From Smittium culicis (Eukaryota > Kickxellomycota > Harpellomycetes > Harpellales > Legeriomycetaceae): a stretch of DNA of 42,921 bases. The stretch covers positions 1 to 42,921 of the forward strand of contig LSSN01006046.1 in assembly GCA_001970855.1 (NCBI GenBank), given 5' to 3'. The notes under the pieces were generated by a model, which made no database searches, was not told the DNA's origin, and saw nothing but the letters and a program-made list of their open reading frames with translations. The translations under genes and the position numbers were made by a program. Position 1 is the first letter of the stretch, and each line of letters begins with the position of its first letter. Shown piece after piece: positions 31,701-42,921 of this stretch.

Positions 31701-32358
31701 ATAACAAAATTTATGTCATAAAATTTGACATGAAACAAGAAAGGTATAAAATTGCAACAAAACTACCGGGAAACATCACCGAAAAATCGGAAAAGTTAGA
31801 GAAAAATGGAAACAAGGCTAAACCGAAGAATTTATTATTTCATTTAAAAACTTTACTTTTTTTTTCGTCATACTTACTATTAATAAAATCACTCTTAATA
31901 ATAAAATAAACTTTTTTTACCAAATTTAAACCTCTTTATTCTTATATTAAATATAAATCAAACTCTAAAAAAAAATACTTACAACATTAACATGAGCCCT
32001 ATGAGCATACGCTCAAAAGAACCGTGGAATTTGACCGCAGTAGTTAAAACTACTATATATATATATATTCATAATAGATTTTAAAGTATGATTAAAATGT
32101 CGAAATATATATTGATTAAAAGATAATTAATCGGATTTATAAAAAAAATGGGAATATGAAGTCTAATTTTTTCCAAAATATAAATAAAGCTATGAAAAAT
32201 AGATTTATGAATTGTATAATACTAAATATGAATTGTAATACTTCTAGCATAAACTTGTGAATATAATCTAATTACAAGATAAGAACAAAAGATGTTTATT
32301 TGATGTAGAGATTATAATAATTTTAGGATCCAGTGAGTAGAAAGAATAATAATATTGG
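28710..32358. other. Asymmetric 3.65-kb core of the palindrome
   Basis: Unique (non-mirrored) sequence between the arms, very AT-rich. Its only recognisable coding content is a broken MULE transposase on the minus strand (29930-31420). 28710-29929 and 31421-32358 show no gene, only short AT-rich runs and a TA microsatellite near 32051-32068. The two ends of the core do not resemble each other, so the core itself is not a simple transposon with its own terminal repeats. Confidence 0.85.
29930..31420 (-). pseudogene. Broken MULE (Mutator-like) transposase
   Basis: In order on the minus strand: a MuDR-type DNA-binding domain (~31350-31180; TSWLISYSIKYHKRF, then a Cys-containing CKFKTSYYKC); an intermediate segment (~31080) reading KPRDGIKRARSKYGLEIKYG; and the transposase core (~30835-30500). 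The core shows MLPIIGLDGCHTKNWH (first catalytic Asp), GDEIILPLAIDVAPKESFKY, IIVDRQKELLKAV (second Asp) and KHKYCVYHLEKN. A C-terminal SWIM zinc finger follows (~30060-29990; CSC..GYPC) in which the usual final His is Gln. At least two frame changes and several stops interrupt it. Mutator-like transposases move elements with long terminal inverted repeats, which matters for the surrounding palindrome. Confidence 0.85.
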
Positions 32359-32547
32359 TTAATTCGCAGCAATTTAATGATAGATTAAGAAGCTGAAAAT
32401 TATAAAATAGACTAGAAGATTAAATAATAAAAATTAATTGCTAGAAAATGTGATACTAAAAAAAAACTGATTTGAAATATAATTCTGGAGGTAAAATTTT
32501 CAATTTATTTACTAGAAAAAACAATTGAAAAAAAGATTTGAGGTTAG

Positions 32548-32866
32548 TGTAATGGCTAAGATAATTTGGGCTATTTTTATTAGTATTTAATGTAATAATA
32601 TAAAAGAAGAGAAGAAATAAAGGAATAAGGACTAGGACTAGGACTAAGGCAAAGACTAAGACTAGGAAACTAGAACGAGAATACGAGTTGAAAAGCTTAG
32701 CCTTTCCATGAGGTCGGCTAAGCTTCTCTTTATATATGTTTTTAGGTATTAATTTATTTGGGTGTTTTGTTATATAGCAATGCTGTATGGATTGTCTATA
32801 TAAAAATGAAATGTAAAGCCTTCCATATCATTGGCCGATGGGACAATAGGAACTGTGCTCATTACA
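32548..32866 (-). repeat. Solo LTR near the inner arm end (right)
   Basis: Mirror copy of 28202-28520 with the same TGTAATG/CATTACA ends and hairpin. Confidence 0.75.
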
Positions 32867-33162
32867 GTTATTATATGTGATAAAATTAATTGAGCCACGA
32901 AATTATTGATAAATTAAACTAGCAAGATAGAAAAAATATAAGATGGCACTTATAATCAAAAATATTTACATAATATATTATGTAAATATTTTGAATGGTA
33001 AAATTACACACACACTATCAATAATAAATAACAGCACTCGTTATTGACGATTTATTGTTGCGAGATTATAAAGTTAATAATTGCTCGTAAATTATGAATT
33101 ATTGTATCACGAATATAAATTTTATTAATTCTCGAAATTTAAATGAAAAGATTATCGATATT

Positions 33163-33480
33163 AAAGAGTTTAGTTACTCGATATCGAAATAATTTGTTGA
33201 TAAGATTGATGTTTTTTTTGTTCAAGATCGAAGTAATTTTTTGCTCGAGATTGAAGATTTTTGATGCCCGAGATTGAAGTAATTTGTTGCTCGAGATTGA
33301 AGATTTTTGTTGCTCGAGATCGAAGTAATTTTTTGCTCGAGATTGAAGTTTTTATTGTTCAAGATCAAAGTAATTTGTTGCTCGAGATTGAACTAATTTG
33401 TTGCTCGAGATTGAACTAATTTGTTGCTCGAGATCGAAGTAATTTGTTGCTCGATATCGAAGTAATTTGTTGCTCGATAT
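33163..33480. repeat. 23-bp minisatellite (right arm)
   Basis: Mirror copy of the array at 27588-27905, same unit order. Confidence 0.9.
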
Positions 33481-34217
33481 CGGAGTTTTGGTAAGCTTCT
33501 TGGTTATGTTTCTCTATTAAGTTTTTTTTATTGTGCTGTATATTTTTTGTTGAATGTTTTTTATTTTATTATTTATGTATTTTTTATATATATTTAATTA
33601 GATTTTACCAATTTCTTGACTTAAATGTATCGTGGGTTTATTTATTCCACGTACCTAACTATATTACTGGGATAAATTTATGAGAAATGAAGTAATTTAT
33701 TAAAGGCTGGTTTTATTCAAACTTTATTCTTTTTTGAAAAAAAAAAATCTCTCTCCCAAAACCCTGACTTTTTCGCCATATTTTTATGGCTCTTCTTTCT
33801 TTTTTATAGATTTTTGATAAATAATTAAATAAAACAATATAAACTAAATCCCTTAATCGCGGTTTAAATTTTTCATAAAAAAACTCTCTTATGAGGAAAT
33901 AAAGAAAGATAGCTGCCATAATTGTTTTTCAGATAACGTAACGTTATCTATTCTGAGCCAATGACGGTTTAGAGACCTTATCACAGTTTTCTACTGCGAA
34001 AAATGTGCTTTTGCTATTACTCGATAACCTTTTGTTATTTTATTTATTCAAAATTGGTCGTTTTTAGTGTTATTAATTATAACAGTACATAAGATTTTAT
34101 ATAGTTTTTTCAGCTTTCAGTATGAATTAAGTTGATACATTCTTCAGAGCTCGCGCAAATCAAATCTTCACACATTATTACAAATATATCTCCTTTTTAC
34201 GCTTTAATATTTCGTCA

Positions 34218-34568
34218 CACTAAATTTACACTTTGCAGAGCCTTTCATTATTTGTGCCAAATTTAGAATCTAGAGAAAGCTGAAATGAAAGGTATCTACA
34301 AGAAAATGGTATAAAACTATTAAAATACTATCAATGATGATAAAACTTCTGCCTATAAATGCTATACATAGATATAATCATTTTTTAAGGTGGGGTAGTA
34401 TGGCTAAATTCAAAAAATATCAAGATCAATAGGTCATCTAAAAAATTCGACCATATTTTTTTAGGACACTTTAAGGTGGAGGGAAAAATAAATGACGTGC
34501 TTTATAAAATGATATTATTTCCAAAAACTCAAAGTTGTCCACTGTTTCAGATATCTTTGTCGGAGAAA
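34218..34568 (+). pseudogene. Dead chromovirus integrase tail, right arm
   Basis: Mirror copy of 26500-26850, with the same IN-tail reading FKVGVVWLNSKNIKINRSSK around 34385-34450. Confidence 0.7.
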
Positions 34569-34907
34569 TATATCCCAAACGAAATTAGTTACAGAAAAAA
34601 TCCAAATCTTTACATTACAATATAATTTCGGAAGAGCTTGAAATAAAAATAAAAATATCAGTAATTAGATTACAGTACAGAATGCTACAATATCTAGTTC
34701 AATACAAAGGTACAAAAAAATAGGATAGATTTTGGCTGCCGCTTTCATAAGTTAAATTAAGTTCCCTGACGGACTCATTCCATAATTTAATCCTAAATAA
34801 CCAACGCCAAATACTAAAATTCCAACATAAAGAAATAAAAAAATCATTCAAAAAAAATAAAGCGAATTAAAAGCATTCTCAAAGTCATAAAAAAATCAAT
34901 TTGAGAG

Positions 34908-35054
34908 ATCAGGAATCAAAACTACGACTTACGAACCGCAAAAACATCATATGATCCGATTACTATCCAGTTTTTCACTCGAATAGTTAACTTAGGCTAA
35001 AATTCGGTTAGCTCTGATTATTTCGCGTGGCAGATATTCCACTGAGCCACCTTG
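34908..35054 (-). other. tRNA-like segment with box A and box B (right arm)
   Basis: Mirror copy of 26014-26160 with unchanged boxes; see that entry for interpretation. Confidence 0.35.
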
Positions 35055-36010
35055 CTGTAAAAAAACCAAAGAAATTTTTATGTATATAATATTTCAAGTT
35101 TTTAAAGTACTGATATTAAGCCTGAAGAGAAAAAAATAAGAGGGGTATTATGCCATTGATGTTCGAATTGATTTAGTATAACTAAGAAATAAATACCAAT
35201 GAAATATAAAAATTACATTTACTAGTTATAATTTGTGAATAAATAGCATAATAGTATTATTAGCTCACTAATGGCAGTCCAGTAGCTTAAATATTGTATA
35301 GATAAGCTTATTTCATCCTTCTCTACATGAAGAGCAAATATTTTAACGAGAATACCCATGCTACCTTGTATTTACCAAATGATGATATTATATTTGAAAC
35401 AAACGAATAGTGAATTTAATTTTTTCTGAATAATAAATAAATTTTAACAGGTACCATTAATGCTCAAATTAATTTTAAAATAGCTTATCAAAATGGTTTT
35501 ATCTGGTTATGATACGGTTAGCGTCGATCGTTATCAAATCAAAGTCCCTTCGAAAATTTGTTTGTTTGAATAATAAAAACTTTTTAGGTAGAGTTAGTTC
35601 AAATTACGCTGATATCAGGATAATTTTATTTTTTTTACTTTTTCAGAGTTCCAATTAGCTAGTTTTAGAACCCTTTGTAGCTTTATTGCAGCAATGTAAT
35701 ACTTCTTTCTTACCTCTTTTCTGAATACAATTGAATCTGAATCTAGATATAGAGTGAAAATTCTATACATGGATGTTTTGCGTATCTGGATTCTTTTATA
35801 GTTTTTGGGTTGGTAAATTAAAAATCGTGTCAATATATTCATCTAATTCTCATATTTTTTTTATCTTCATAAAATTCTAAGATAATTCCTGTGTGCTTAT
35901 TTCAATTTATTTCTAATTATGTAAGAATTATTTATTTTTACCCTTTCAGTTTCTGAATTAGGTAAATATAAATATATCTAATTATTGAATCCATTAATTT
36001 TATATATTAA

Positions 36011-36074
36011 CCCTCCAAGTCCTGACTTTTTCAAGTTTAAAATGCATATTTAATGCATAACAGGACTTTGAGGG
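36011..36074. mobile_element. 64-bp TTAA-flanked inverted-repeat element (right arm)
   Basis: Mirror copy of 25019-25082; TTAA at 36007-36010 on one side and CTAA at 36075-36078 on the other. Confidence 0.5.
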
Positions 36075-37622
36075 CTAACTCGCTATTCCTTGTAACACAT
36101 TTTTTCGCCAGTTTTTCTCAGACTTAGTATAATTACGCATTTCATATCTTAAATTTGGATAATTGTGTAATAACTGAAAGAGAACTTTCAGTATGTCAAA
36201 ATTTTGATTTATAGTAGTAAATTGATTTGTTTTGTTTTGTTTTATTTAAATTTTTAAATACCCTTATGCTTAAAAAAAAATTTTACTTAACGGATAATAA
36301 ATATCTAAAAACTTTTACAAAGACATCAACCGTCAAAATAACAAAACCCCAATTAATTTCACAAAGATAACAAACTTAACGAATAAAAAATAAAAAAATG
36401 AATCAATTTTACAAATTCACAAATAAAATTCAAAAATATTAAAAATACGATATCTAAAAAAAAATTCTTGATAAAAAGGCCGGTATATCTGAAAATTATG
36501 ATAGAATAAGAAAAAAAATTGGACTTCATTATTCAATTTTTTATACACTAGTAGATATATTTTATAAACATTAAATTAGATTAAATTATCATTAAATTAT
36601 AGTATAATGAGTCATTAATTATTAAATATACTCACCTTTTTTCTCTTTAAAGCTCTTTTAGTTTACTTTTTTTAATTATAAAAATAAGTATAATTTAAAA
36701 GCCATTAAAAAAATTTGATAATTATAACAGATTTTAATTGATTAATCTAACTACCAACCCATTTTGCTTTTTAAATTAGCAAGAAAAACCAATCTCCTAT
36801 TGAAATACCACAGCAAAATTCCAAATCTTCTGATGAACGCATAATTTTGCTCCAGAAGACTTTCTCAGAACGTGAACACCCTCAACGTATTTAATACATT
36901 ATTATCACCTAAATTATTAAAGTTTTCTAGAAATATGTCTAGTTCCTATTTTTAGATATTAATATTTTTTTCTTATATAATTTTTAGCATTTTATTTTAT
37001 TTTATATTAACCTTTCAGAAGTAGTTGGTTTTTATTTGGATGTATTTTTAACTGATGCTATAAATATATGCGTGGCGAGTATCACTATCGATGCCATATT
37101 TAATTATAGTTCGATTAGAAAAAGTGAAAATTAGTAGAGATTTATAATTTATATTTAATCTATTAAAATGTTCTCATTCAGTGAATTTTTTAAATCGCAC
37201 ACAGTTATTTCTTCTTCTTTTTTCATTAATAAAGCTTTAAATAATATTTGTGGCGATGACAGCTATTGATTAACCTCACTAAGAATTTACAGGATTGCAT
37301 TTCTCGCTGTGGATACACATTTTATAGGGGTAGCGATCCTAAAAAAGAAAAATATACTCAATTTTTTTCTGCGGATATTATGAAATTGCACTAATTATAT
37401 AAAGATAAATAGATAAGACTAAATAAGGATATGTAAATATTAAACAAGAAAATGAATTTAATCATTAAAATTGAAACAAATTGCTCTATTCATTTATTCT
37501 GAAACATATACCTAGATCAAAATTTATTGTTTTTAATTATTATTTTATTTTTTATTTTAGCTATTAGTGCTCAAAGTAGGTTTTTTTATGAACTCATTCA
37601 AGAAATTGACTAAATAAACACA

Positions 37623-39655
37623 GACGGTTAGTATTATATATCAACAATCCCAATTAGAGTGGATAGTAAAAAGGAATATTTAGTAGATTTAACGCTATAA
37701 TTGATCAACTATTTTATTTTACTAGAAAAGAACTATTTATAAACTTAATTTTGTTTTGTCCTAAGTTTACTATTTACTAACGTCTATGTCAGTGGATAGT
37801 CTAAAATTTTCTTAAAACTAACCAACTCCTAAACACTGTGAGAAGGTTTAATTTATATTTATTTATGTAAAATTTATCGAAAAATAGGCCCCGATTTCAT
37901 TTACGCAAATTTACCGACTATTTATAATATTTGGACAATTCCGTACATCCTAATCAATTTATCTTACAAACTTTTTGTTTACTTTGTGAACCCCGGTTGT
38001 ATGAAATTATGGGGATAGGAAAACTAGGTATTCTAGGTAGAAACTTTTACTTAATATGGGGTTTCTTTTCTTTTGTTTTGAGAATTTTATTGTTTTTTTA
38101 TTTTTATGTATTCAATGTCACTCTGCCCTTTCTTATATTTGGTATCATAGTCCTTTATATAGAGAAAAAGGAAGGCTAAAAAAAACTCTTTTAAAGGATA
38201 TCTTCTTTCTAACTTACAAAGTCAAAGCGAGAATTATAATAAGATAAAATAATAATAAATATAGTAATCTTTAGCAATTTTAAAACAATTAACAATTTGT
38301 CAACTTAATTAATTTTATTGGATATTTTGTGGTCATCACCACATACCTCTATTTTTGCGGAGGGGCGATTTAATTTAGTCCATGTAAATTCCACACATGT
38401 CTCGGAGAAATACTCGGGAGAAGCAATATAACTTTTAGTTTCACAATTCTTTAGAAATGGAAATTTTTTATTAAACGTTTCTCGAGAGAATTACTAAACA
38501 ATATTACATAACTGTGTTCATTCTCTTGATTCTTTTTATTTCTAATAGTATTCCAATAAGTCTTACGGATTAAGAAAAGCCTCCTATTGTTTACTATTAT
38601 ATATTATTTTCATAACATTTTTAAAAAACAATCTGGGCGATTTTGGTTTCCCTTTTTTACGATGGCGGTAAAATTTTAGCCTTATATACAAATAAAATTA
38701 CTAAGTAATTTTTTATAGAGTAGGAGGGAAAGAATAGCTATAAAAAAATTTTAAGAATAGACATTGGAGCTTTTCACTGATTACGATATATTACATCATA
38801 TTGTAATAGACAATTTTTCTTGGAGCGCTATAATTGCTTATTTAAGGTGTTGATACCGAAATCTGGGTAATTCTGCTCTTGAAATACCTGTAGTTAATTT
38901 GTGATTTGTTTATGTATTGTTTTATTGTTTTATTGATTTTAAGTGAGTTGAGCTATTTTTATAAAAAGACATATGAACTATTTGAAAATAAGAAATGGAT
39001 GGTGTAATGATTCTGATTCTGATTTTATTGTTGTTCTGAATGCCCTTTCATTTCGAGGCATTCGGCTGGTTATTTATAGAGAATTAGTGTACGAGTTTTA
39101 AGAACCCATACTAATTAATGAAGATATACTAGTATACAATAAAGATAACTGATAATAGCTTCCAACTGTGTTTCAGGATGTTGACCCAGATTTTCATGTT
39201 TCATGTTTCATGTTTATGATTGTGTTTAATAATTATGTTTTCGTTATCATTCAGTGTTTTTGTATTACCTTATTAAGTATTTGTGTAATGTCCCAATTAA
39301 GACTATTACAGAATTGCTATTTTATCTATTTATAATTTGGGTTCATTACAGGTGGTATGTCTAAAAGAAGAAATGTCCCTTTTTTTATACTCTAACTGAG
39401 AAAGCCCAACTTAGTTACTAAGTATAAAAAAAACCTAATAAAGGAAAAAAATACTTCATAATACTATCATGGAGGTGAAACTGGTGTAATATAAATAAAA
39501 AATAATAATAAAGAATTTATGGGGTTTGTGTGTGGGGGAGGGGGGGCTAGACATTAATTTAATTTCCCAAATGACAGTAATTTATAAATATTTTCTATTC
39601 AAGATTTATATATTAATTATCTAATATAACTTTTTGATAGAAAAGCTGTCGTAGC
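37623..39655 (-). repeat. Interrupted 3' LTR of decayed Ty3 element (right arm)
   Basis: Mirror copy of ~21438-23470 with the same two insertions, showing that these insertions predate the arm duplication or were spread by conversion. Confidence 0.7.
39003..39350 (-). repeat. Solo LTR, TGTAATG..CATTACA type (right arm)
   Basis: Mirror copy of 21743-22090 with the same ends and flanks. Confidence 0.75.
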
Positions 39656-40391
39656 ATTTTTGCACTATTATTTTTTTTCGTTTTTTCATATTTCCATTTT
39701 GTCCACAATTATGAAAAATTTCATGGGTTATAATGTTCAAAAATTAGATGACTGATGAATTAACGTTTTCAATTATTTGCTACTTGGAGTTTGCAGTTTA
39801 TAGGTATAAAAACTGGATTTTTTTTTTTTTTAAATGACCCTAAATACTTGGGGTCTAACTTCTTTTTTTTTTTAAATTTGTAGCTAGCGCAATAATACCT
39901 TATTTATAAAGCTCTTTTACTCATTCTGTTTTTTAATATATTTTAATAATAATTTTTCTTGCCTTTCTTTGTTACATTTTCCCTTTTTCTGATCATAGCT
40001 CTAAATTGCTTAATCTATCGATTGTAGATGTGAAACTGTGAAAATCGCCGACCAAACTCAAAGTTAGAATTGAATCGCATGTAATTTTGATTCTTGTAAA
40101 TAAACTAAAAATAAATCGAAAAATTTTCGTATGAGAATTTGGACGGATCCTTGAAATTCATAGAGCATTTTCTAAGTATTCATACCAACTAGATTGATCA
40201 TATTAAGTTAAAATATTATTTTTAAAATGACCCCGCTAGCTCTCTCAGTGATTAAATTGGTTTTAGGCGGTAAGCAGAAATAAAAAAATGATTAATTTTT
40301 TGTATTTTTAGGCATTTTTCTACCATCTTTGAACAAAATTGACAGCCTCAATCGGAAAAAATAACGTATTTTCCCATTAATTTAATACTAC

Positions 40392-41928
40392 TTTTCTTGT
40401 AAAAAACCTGCCACTTGTTGAGTACAGGAATTAAGTAATTCTTTCGCTATAATCCAATATTTTGTATATTCTATAGCTAATATGATTAATTTTTTTTCTA
40501 TTTATAGACTCCGGCAGGGGCTCTAAAAATCGATATCTCACCGACTGAATGCTATATTTGGTATTGGAACTGGGTGAAGTGTTGTAGACGTACTTGTATT
40601 TTTTCCTTGTATCTGGCACTGCTAATATTCTTGTATTTATAATTGATTCTTTTTTTCATTTTTGGAAATCCGAAGCGCATCCTCGTGATGTAGTAAAACG
40701 AATTTACACTCAAATGAGATATTGAAATGTGTTTTTAATCTATTTTTCATTTATTACTTCCAGTAATTTCTCATATTTCATTTTATACGGAGTATTTTCC
40801 TTTGTAATAAATTCTCATTAATCAAAACGATCAATTTCAATCGCACTTAATTATATACTTATTAAAACAAATCTTCGGAATAAAGATCAGCAATTATATT
40901 CGACTCACCTCGTATTTACACTATATTTGGCTATATATTTTGACAAGTTTCGAGCCAGCGAGAGGCTCTGCATTTCGGTTCTTGATATTCGAATATTATA
41001 GATAATGCCTTATGGTCTGTGTAATACGTAAATTCGTTTCCGGCATAGTAGTGCTATCAAAATTTGAATGAATTTATAATTTCCAAAATTTCCATCTCCT
41101 TCATAGTGTAATTTTTCTCCGCTTGAGCGAGTTTTCTGGTCTCAAATTAAATGGGCATTTTTTCGCATTCTTGGATAATTTGGAAAATAACCAATCCAAT
41201 TGCAAAATTAATAGCGTCATTTTTGAGGTTAAGTTCTTTTTCTCAATCTGTGGCGGCTAATTTTGGTGCCTTAGACAGTAATTCTTTCAATTTTATAAAA
41301 GATTTTTTTCGATTCGCCGTTCATGGTAATGGATTGTTTTTAAACAGTTTTCCTTTTATTGAATCAAACTGCAGATCATTCTACGCTCGAATATCCTGAT
41401 ATATAACTCCTATATTACCAAAAAAAGCTTACAAATGATAAAAGTTGTGTACGAGTTTTTGGCAGCTTCCAATCCTGTATCGCTTTTACCTTTTCATGAT
41501 ATGGTATAAATCCTTAATCACTTATTATTTTAGCCTAAAATTTCAGTTTCTTTGACTGCTACTAATATGTTGCTTCATAGTTTTCGTAAAACCGCTTTCG
41601 GGTGTTCTGCATGATCATTAACGTTTTCAGAGCATATCAGTATTTCATCGAGGTACACTAACACAAATTTGTGCAAATATTCAAAAAGAATTATATTAAT
41701 CAACCTGTGTAACGTTTCCGCCGCACTATATAGACCGAAAGAGTGTATTTTATACTCGAAAGAAGCATATCTACATTTAAAATCCGTTTTCACTATTGAC
41801 TCATTTCCATTTTTATTTTATGTTACTCATTCATAAGTTCTAGCATTGAAAATAATTTCGATTTTCTGAGACTATCGAAACAGTATTCTACTCTTGGTAC
41901 GAGATACCTATCTATGTTTATCACTTTA
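40392..41928 (-). pseudogene. Ty3 pol remnant, right arm
   Basis: Mirror copy of the left-arm pol remnant with ~2-5% differences. RT reads RYASFEYKIHSFGL and VYLDEILICS, so the YLDD to YLDE change is shared. The integrase piece EPLPES is at ~40525. The remnant stops at 41928, in the RT just downstream of the position matching VCIDYRGMNK, because an IS630/Tc1-like transposon was inserted there. Confidence 0.85.
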
Positions 41929-42921
41929 CAGGGTTTTGCATTCTATTTTGCAAAACAGTCTGACTATTTTGCAAAATTTCAAAACAATTTTGCAATAAAA
42001 ATTTTTTCGCGTCTCGATTTTCGAAATTACGTAAGCAATTTCAAAACGATTTTACATTGCGTAATTTCAATTTTGCAAATCTTTCATTCAATTTTGCAAA
42101 GCTGCCTATTTGAGCGTGAAAAAAAAAATTGGGGATACTAAAAATCTCTACATTAAAAAAAACTTTACAATTTCATAAAAATTTGTAAATAAAAAAAATA
42201 CTTACAGGTCATCTATCTTTTTTGATTTCTCTTTTAATTTCTACAAGTCTTTCTCAATAAAACTATCGAACTTGTATTAGTTACAACCTTTTATTGTGAC
42301 CTATTTATACTATTAAACTATTTAAACATAGCGCTTCATTACATTTCGTTAATATAAAAATACATGAACTAAAGCTAAATAATGACGATTAATACGAGAC
42401 CATAATTCGAACCCGAAATATACGAATTAATAAATGTACACGTATACCCTGTAAGAATTATTCAATTTTAATTTAATTTGTATACAATATATCAATTTAG
42501 ATTGAAGACTTTAATCTTTTAATTATAACATTATTACTATAAAATTTCATTTATAAGATATTATTAATTTATTATAAGTTGTATATATTATCGCAAAGTA
42601 TCATTTGATTTTTACTATTTAATTTTAATACAATTTAAAAATAAATTAACTATTTAAACATGACTGATATAAAATAAAGCAATATATTACGTATTTTATA
42701 TATTAAATAAAAAGTATTAAAATAAAAAATTTGCATTATTGTTCGATTATTTCTCTTCTTTCAGATGATATTAAGTATTTTTTCATATTTCTATAATATC
42801 CATTACAATCCTCTCTTGTCACACTTTCAAACCCTTCATTTATTTTATCAAAAAGATCAGATTCATTTTCAGGCTTAGAATATCTGACATAGTTTTTTAC
42901 CTTTGAAAACAAATTTTCTAT
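41929..42921 (-). mobile_element. IS630/Tc1-like transposon, partial (runs off window)
   Basis: Begins with CAGGGTTTTGCA directly after a TA dinucleotide, at the exact point where the right arm stops matching the left. The matching left-arm site (around 19164) has an uninterrupted TA. The first ~170 bases carry six copies of a TTTTGCAAA-like motif, as expected for subterminal transposase sites. The C-terminal end of a DDE transposase lies inside at 42736-42921. Between ~42120 and 42735 the sequence is AT-rich with no other feature. The other end lies beyond the window. Confidence 0.75.
42736..42921 (-). CDS. IS630/Tc1-type transposase, C-terminal fragment
   Basis: The last 61 codons and a TAA stop (42736-42738) of a transposase whose N-terminal part lies off the right edge. 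The fragment starts IENLFSKVKNYVRY and continues with VTREDCNGYYRNMKKYL. The glutamate of IENLFS is in the position of the third catalytic acid (..PIE..) in IS630/Tc1-mariner DDE_3 transposases, and the following helical tail is typical. The visible part has no break, unlike most elements here. TA target choice at 41927-41928 agrees with this family. Confidence 0.75.
   Translation of the reverse strand: MENLFSKVKNYVRYSKPENESDLFDKINEGFESVTREDCNGYYRNMKKYLISSERREIIEQ

Larger units (their letters stand above)
33481..37622. other. Right-arm sequence between minisatellite and split LTR
   Basis: Mirror of ~23471-27587. No host gene; the integrase tail, tRNA-like segment and TTAA-flanked hairpin are listed separately. 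Confidence 0.5.
32359..41928 (-). repeat. Right arm of giant inverted repeat (~9.6 kb)
   Basis: Reverse-complement partner of 19164-28709. It carries an extra 25 bases near 35913-35937 where the left arm has a single AAATAAAT (25156-25163) and the right arm has that 8-mer on both sides. The outer end is a TA (41927-41928) immediately followed by an inserted transposon, so the true arm end is not seen. Confidence 0.97.

Noticed and set aside
28710..32358. Core as a self-contained MULE with its own terminal repeats
   Set aside because: The two ends of the core do not match each other in either orientation when compared directly.
19164..41928. Assembly fold-back artefact as explanation of the palindrome
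   Set aside because: Arms differ by several percent in the outer part, have a 25-bp indel and a one-sided transposon insertion. A simple fold-back would be identical throughout. Long reads should still confirm it.

Overview
The window looks like AT-rich nuclear DNA from a filamentous or early-diverging (zygomycete-grade) fungus. The reasons are short GT..AG introns (59-217 bp), a 481-aa bystin close in size to yeast Enp1, an intron-rich VPS53, a Tf1/sushi-type chromovirus, and MULE, IS630/Tc1 and Ty3 debris. The exact lineage is an inference and is not fixed by the sequence.

Layout. (1) 1-8004 is the only host-gene block: a four-exon bystin/ENP1 gene (979-2907, +) and a twelve-exon VPS53 gene (3751-8004, -), arranged tail to tail. 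I built both gene models by hand; splice phases close throughout and give 481 and 1023 aa. (2) 8005-10192 is AT-rich, with a possible TTAA-flanked MITE and a run of broken coding-like sequence. (3) 10198-15822 is a complete, probably young Ty3/gypsy chromovirus on the minus strand, with 294-bp LTRs that read as identical and a perfect CATTG target duplication. Gag and pol overlap in -1 register at a canonical slippery heptamer. A primer-binding site complementary to the predicted 5' end of its own transcript suggests Tf1-like self-priming. (4) 15828-42921 holds no convincing host gene. It is dominated by a giant imperfect palindrome with arms 19164-28709 and 32359-41928 (about 9.55 kb each) around an asymmetric 3649-bp core (28710-32358) centred near 30534.

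The arms carry, mirror-fashion, a dead Ty3 element with its own LTRs, nested insertions, two solo LTRs, a 64-bp TTAA-flanked hairpin element, a tRNA-like box A/box B segment, a dead chromovirus integrase tail and a 23-bp minisatellite. The core holds a broken MULE transposase with its DNA-binding domain, part of the catalytic core and a SWIM zinc finger. The inner ~7.2 kb of the arms is nearly identical, whereas the outer ~2.3 kb differs by roughly 2-5%, with a sharp change at 21464/39629. The visible right-arm end is where an IS630/Tc1-like transposon inserted at a TA, so the palindrome probably continues past the window edge.

The most interesting unit is the palindrome. A gene-free, AT-rich core flanked by homogenised inverted repeats is the layout of inverted-repeat centromeres in some yeasts. 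The alternative, given the MULE remnant in the core, is a MULE-type element with extraordinarily long inverted repeats. Neither can be decided from sequence alone.
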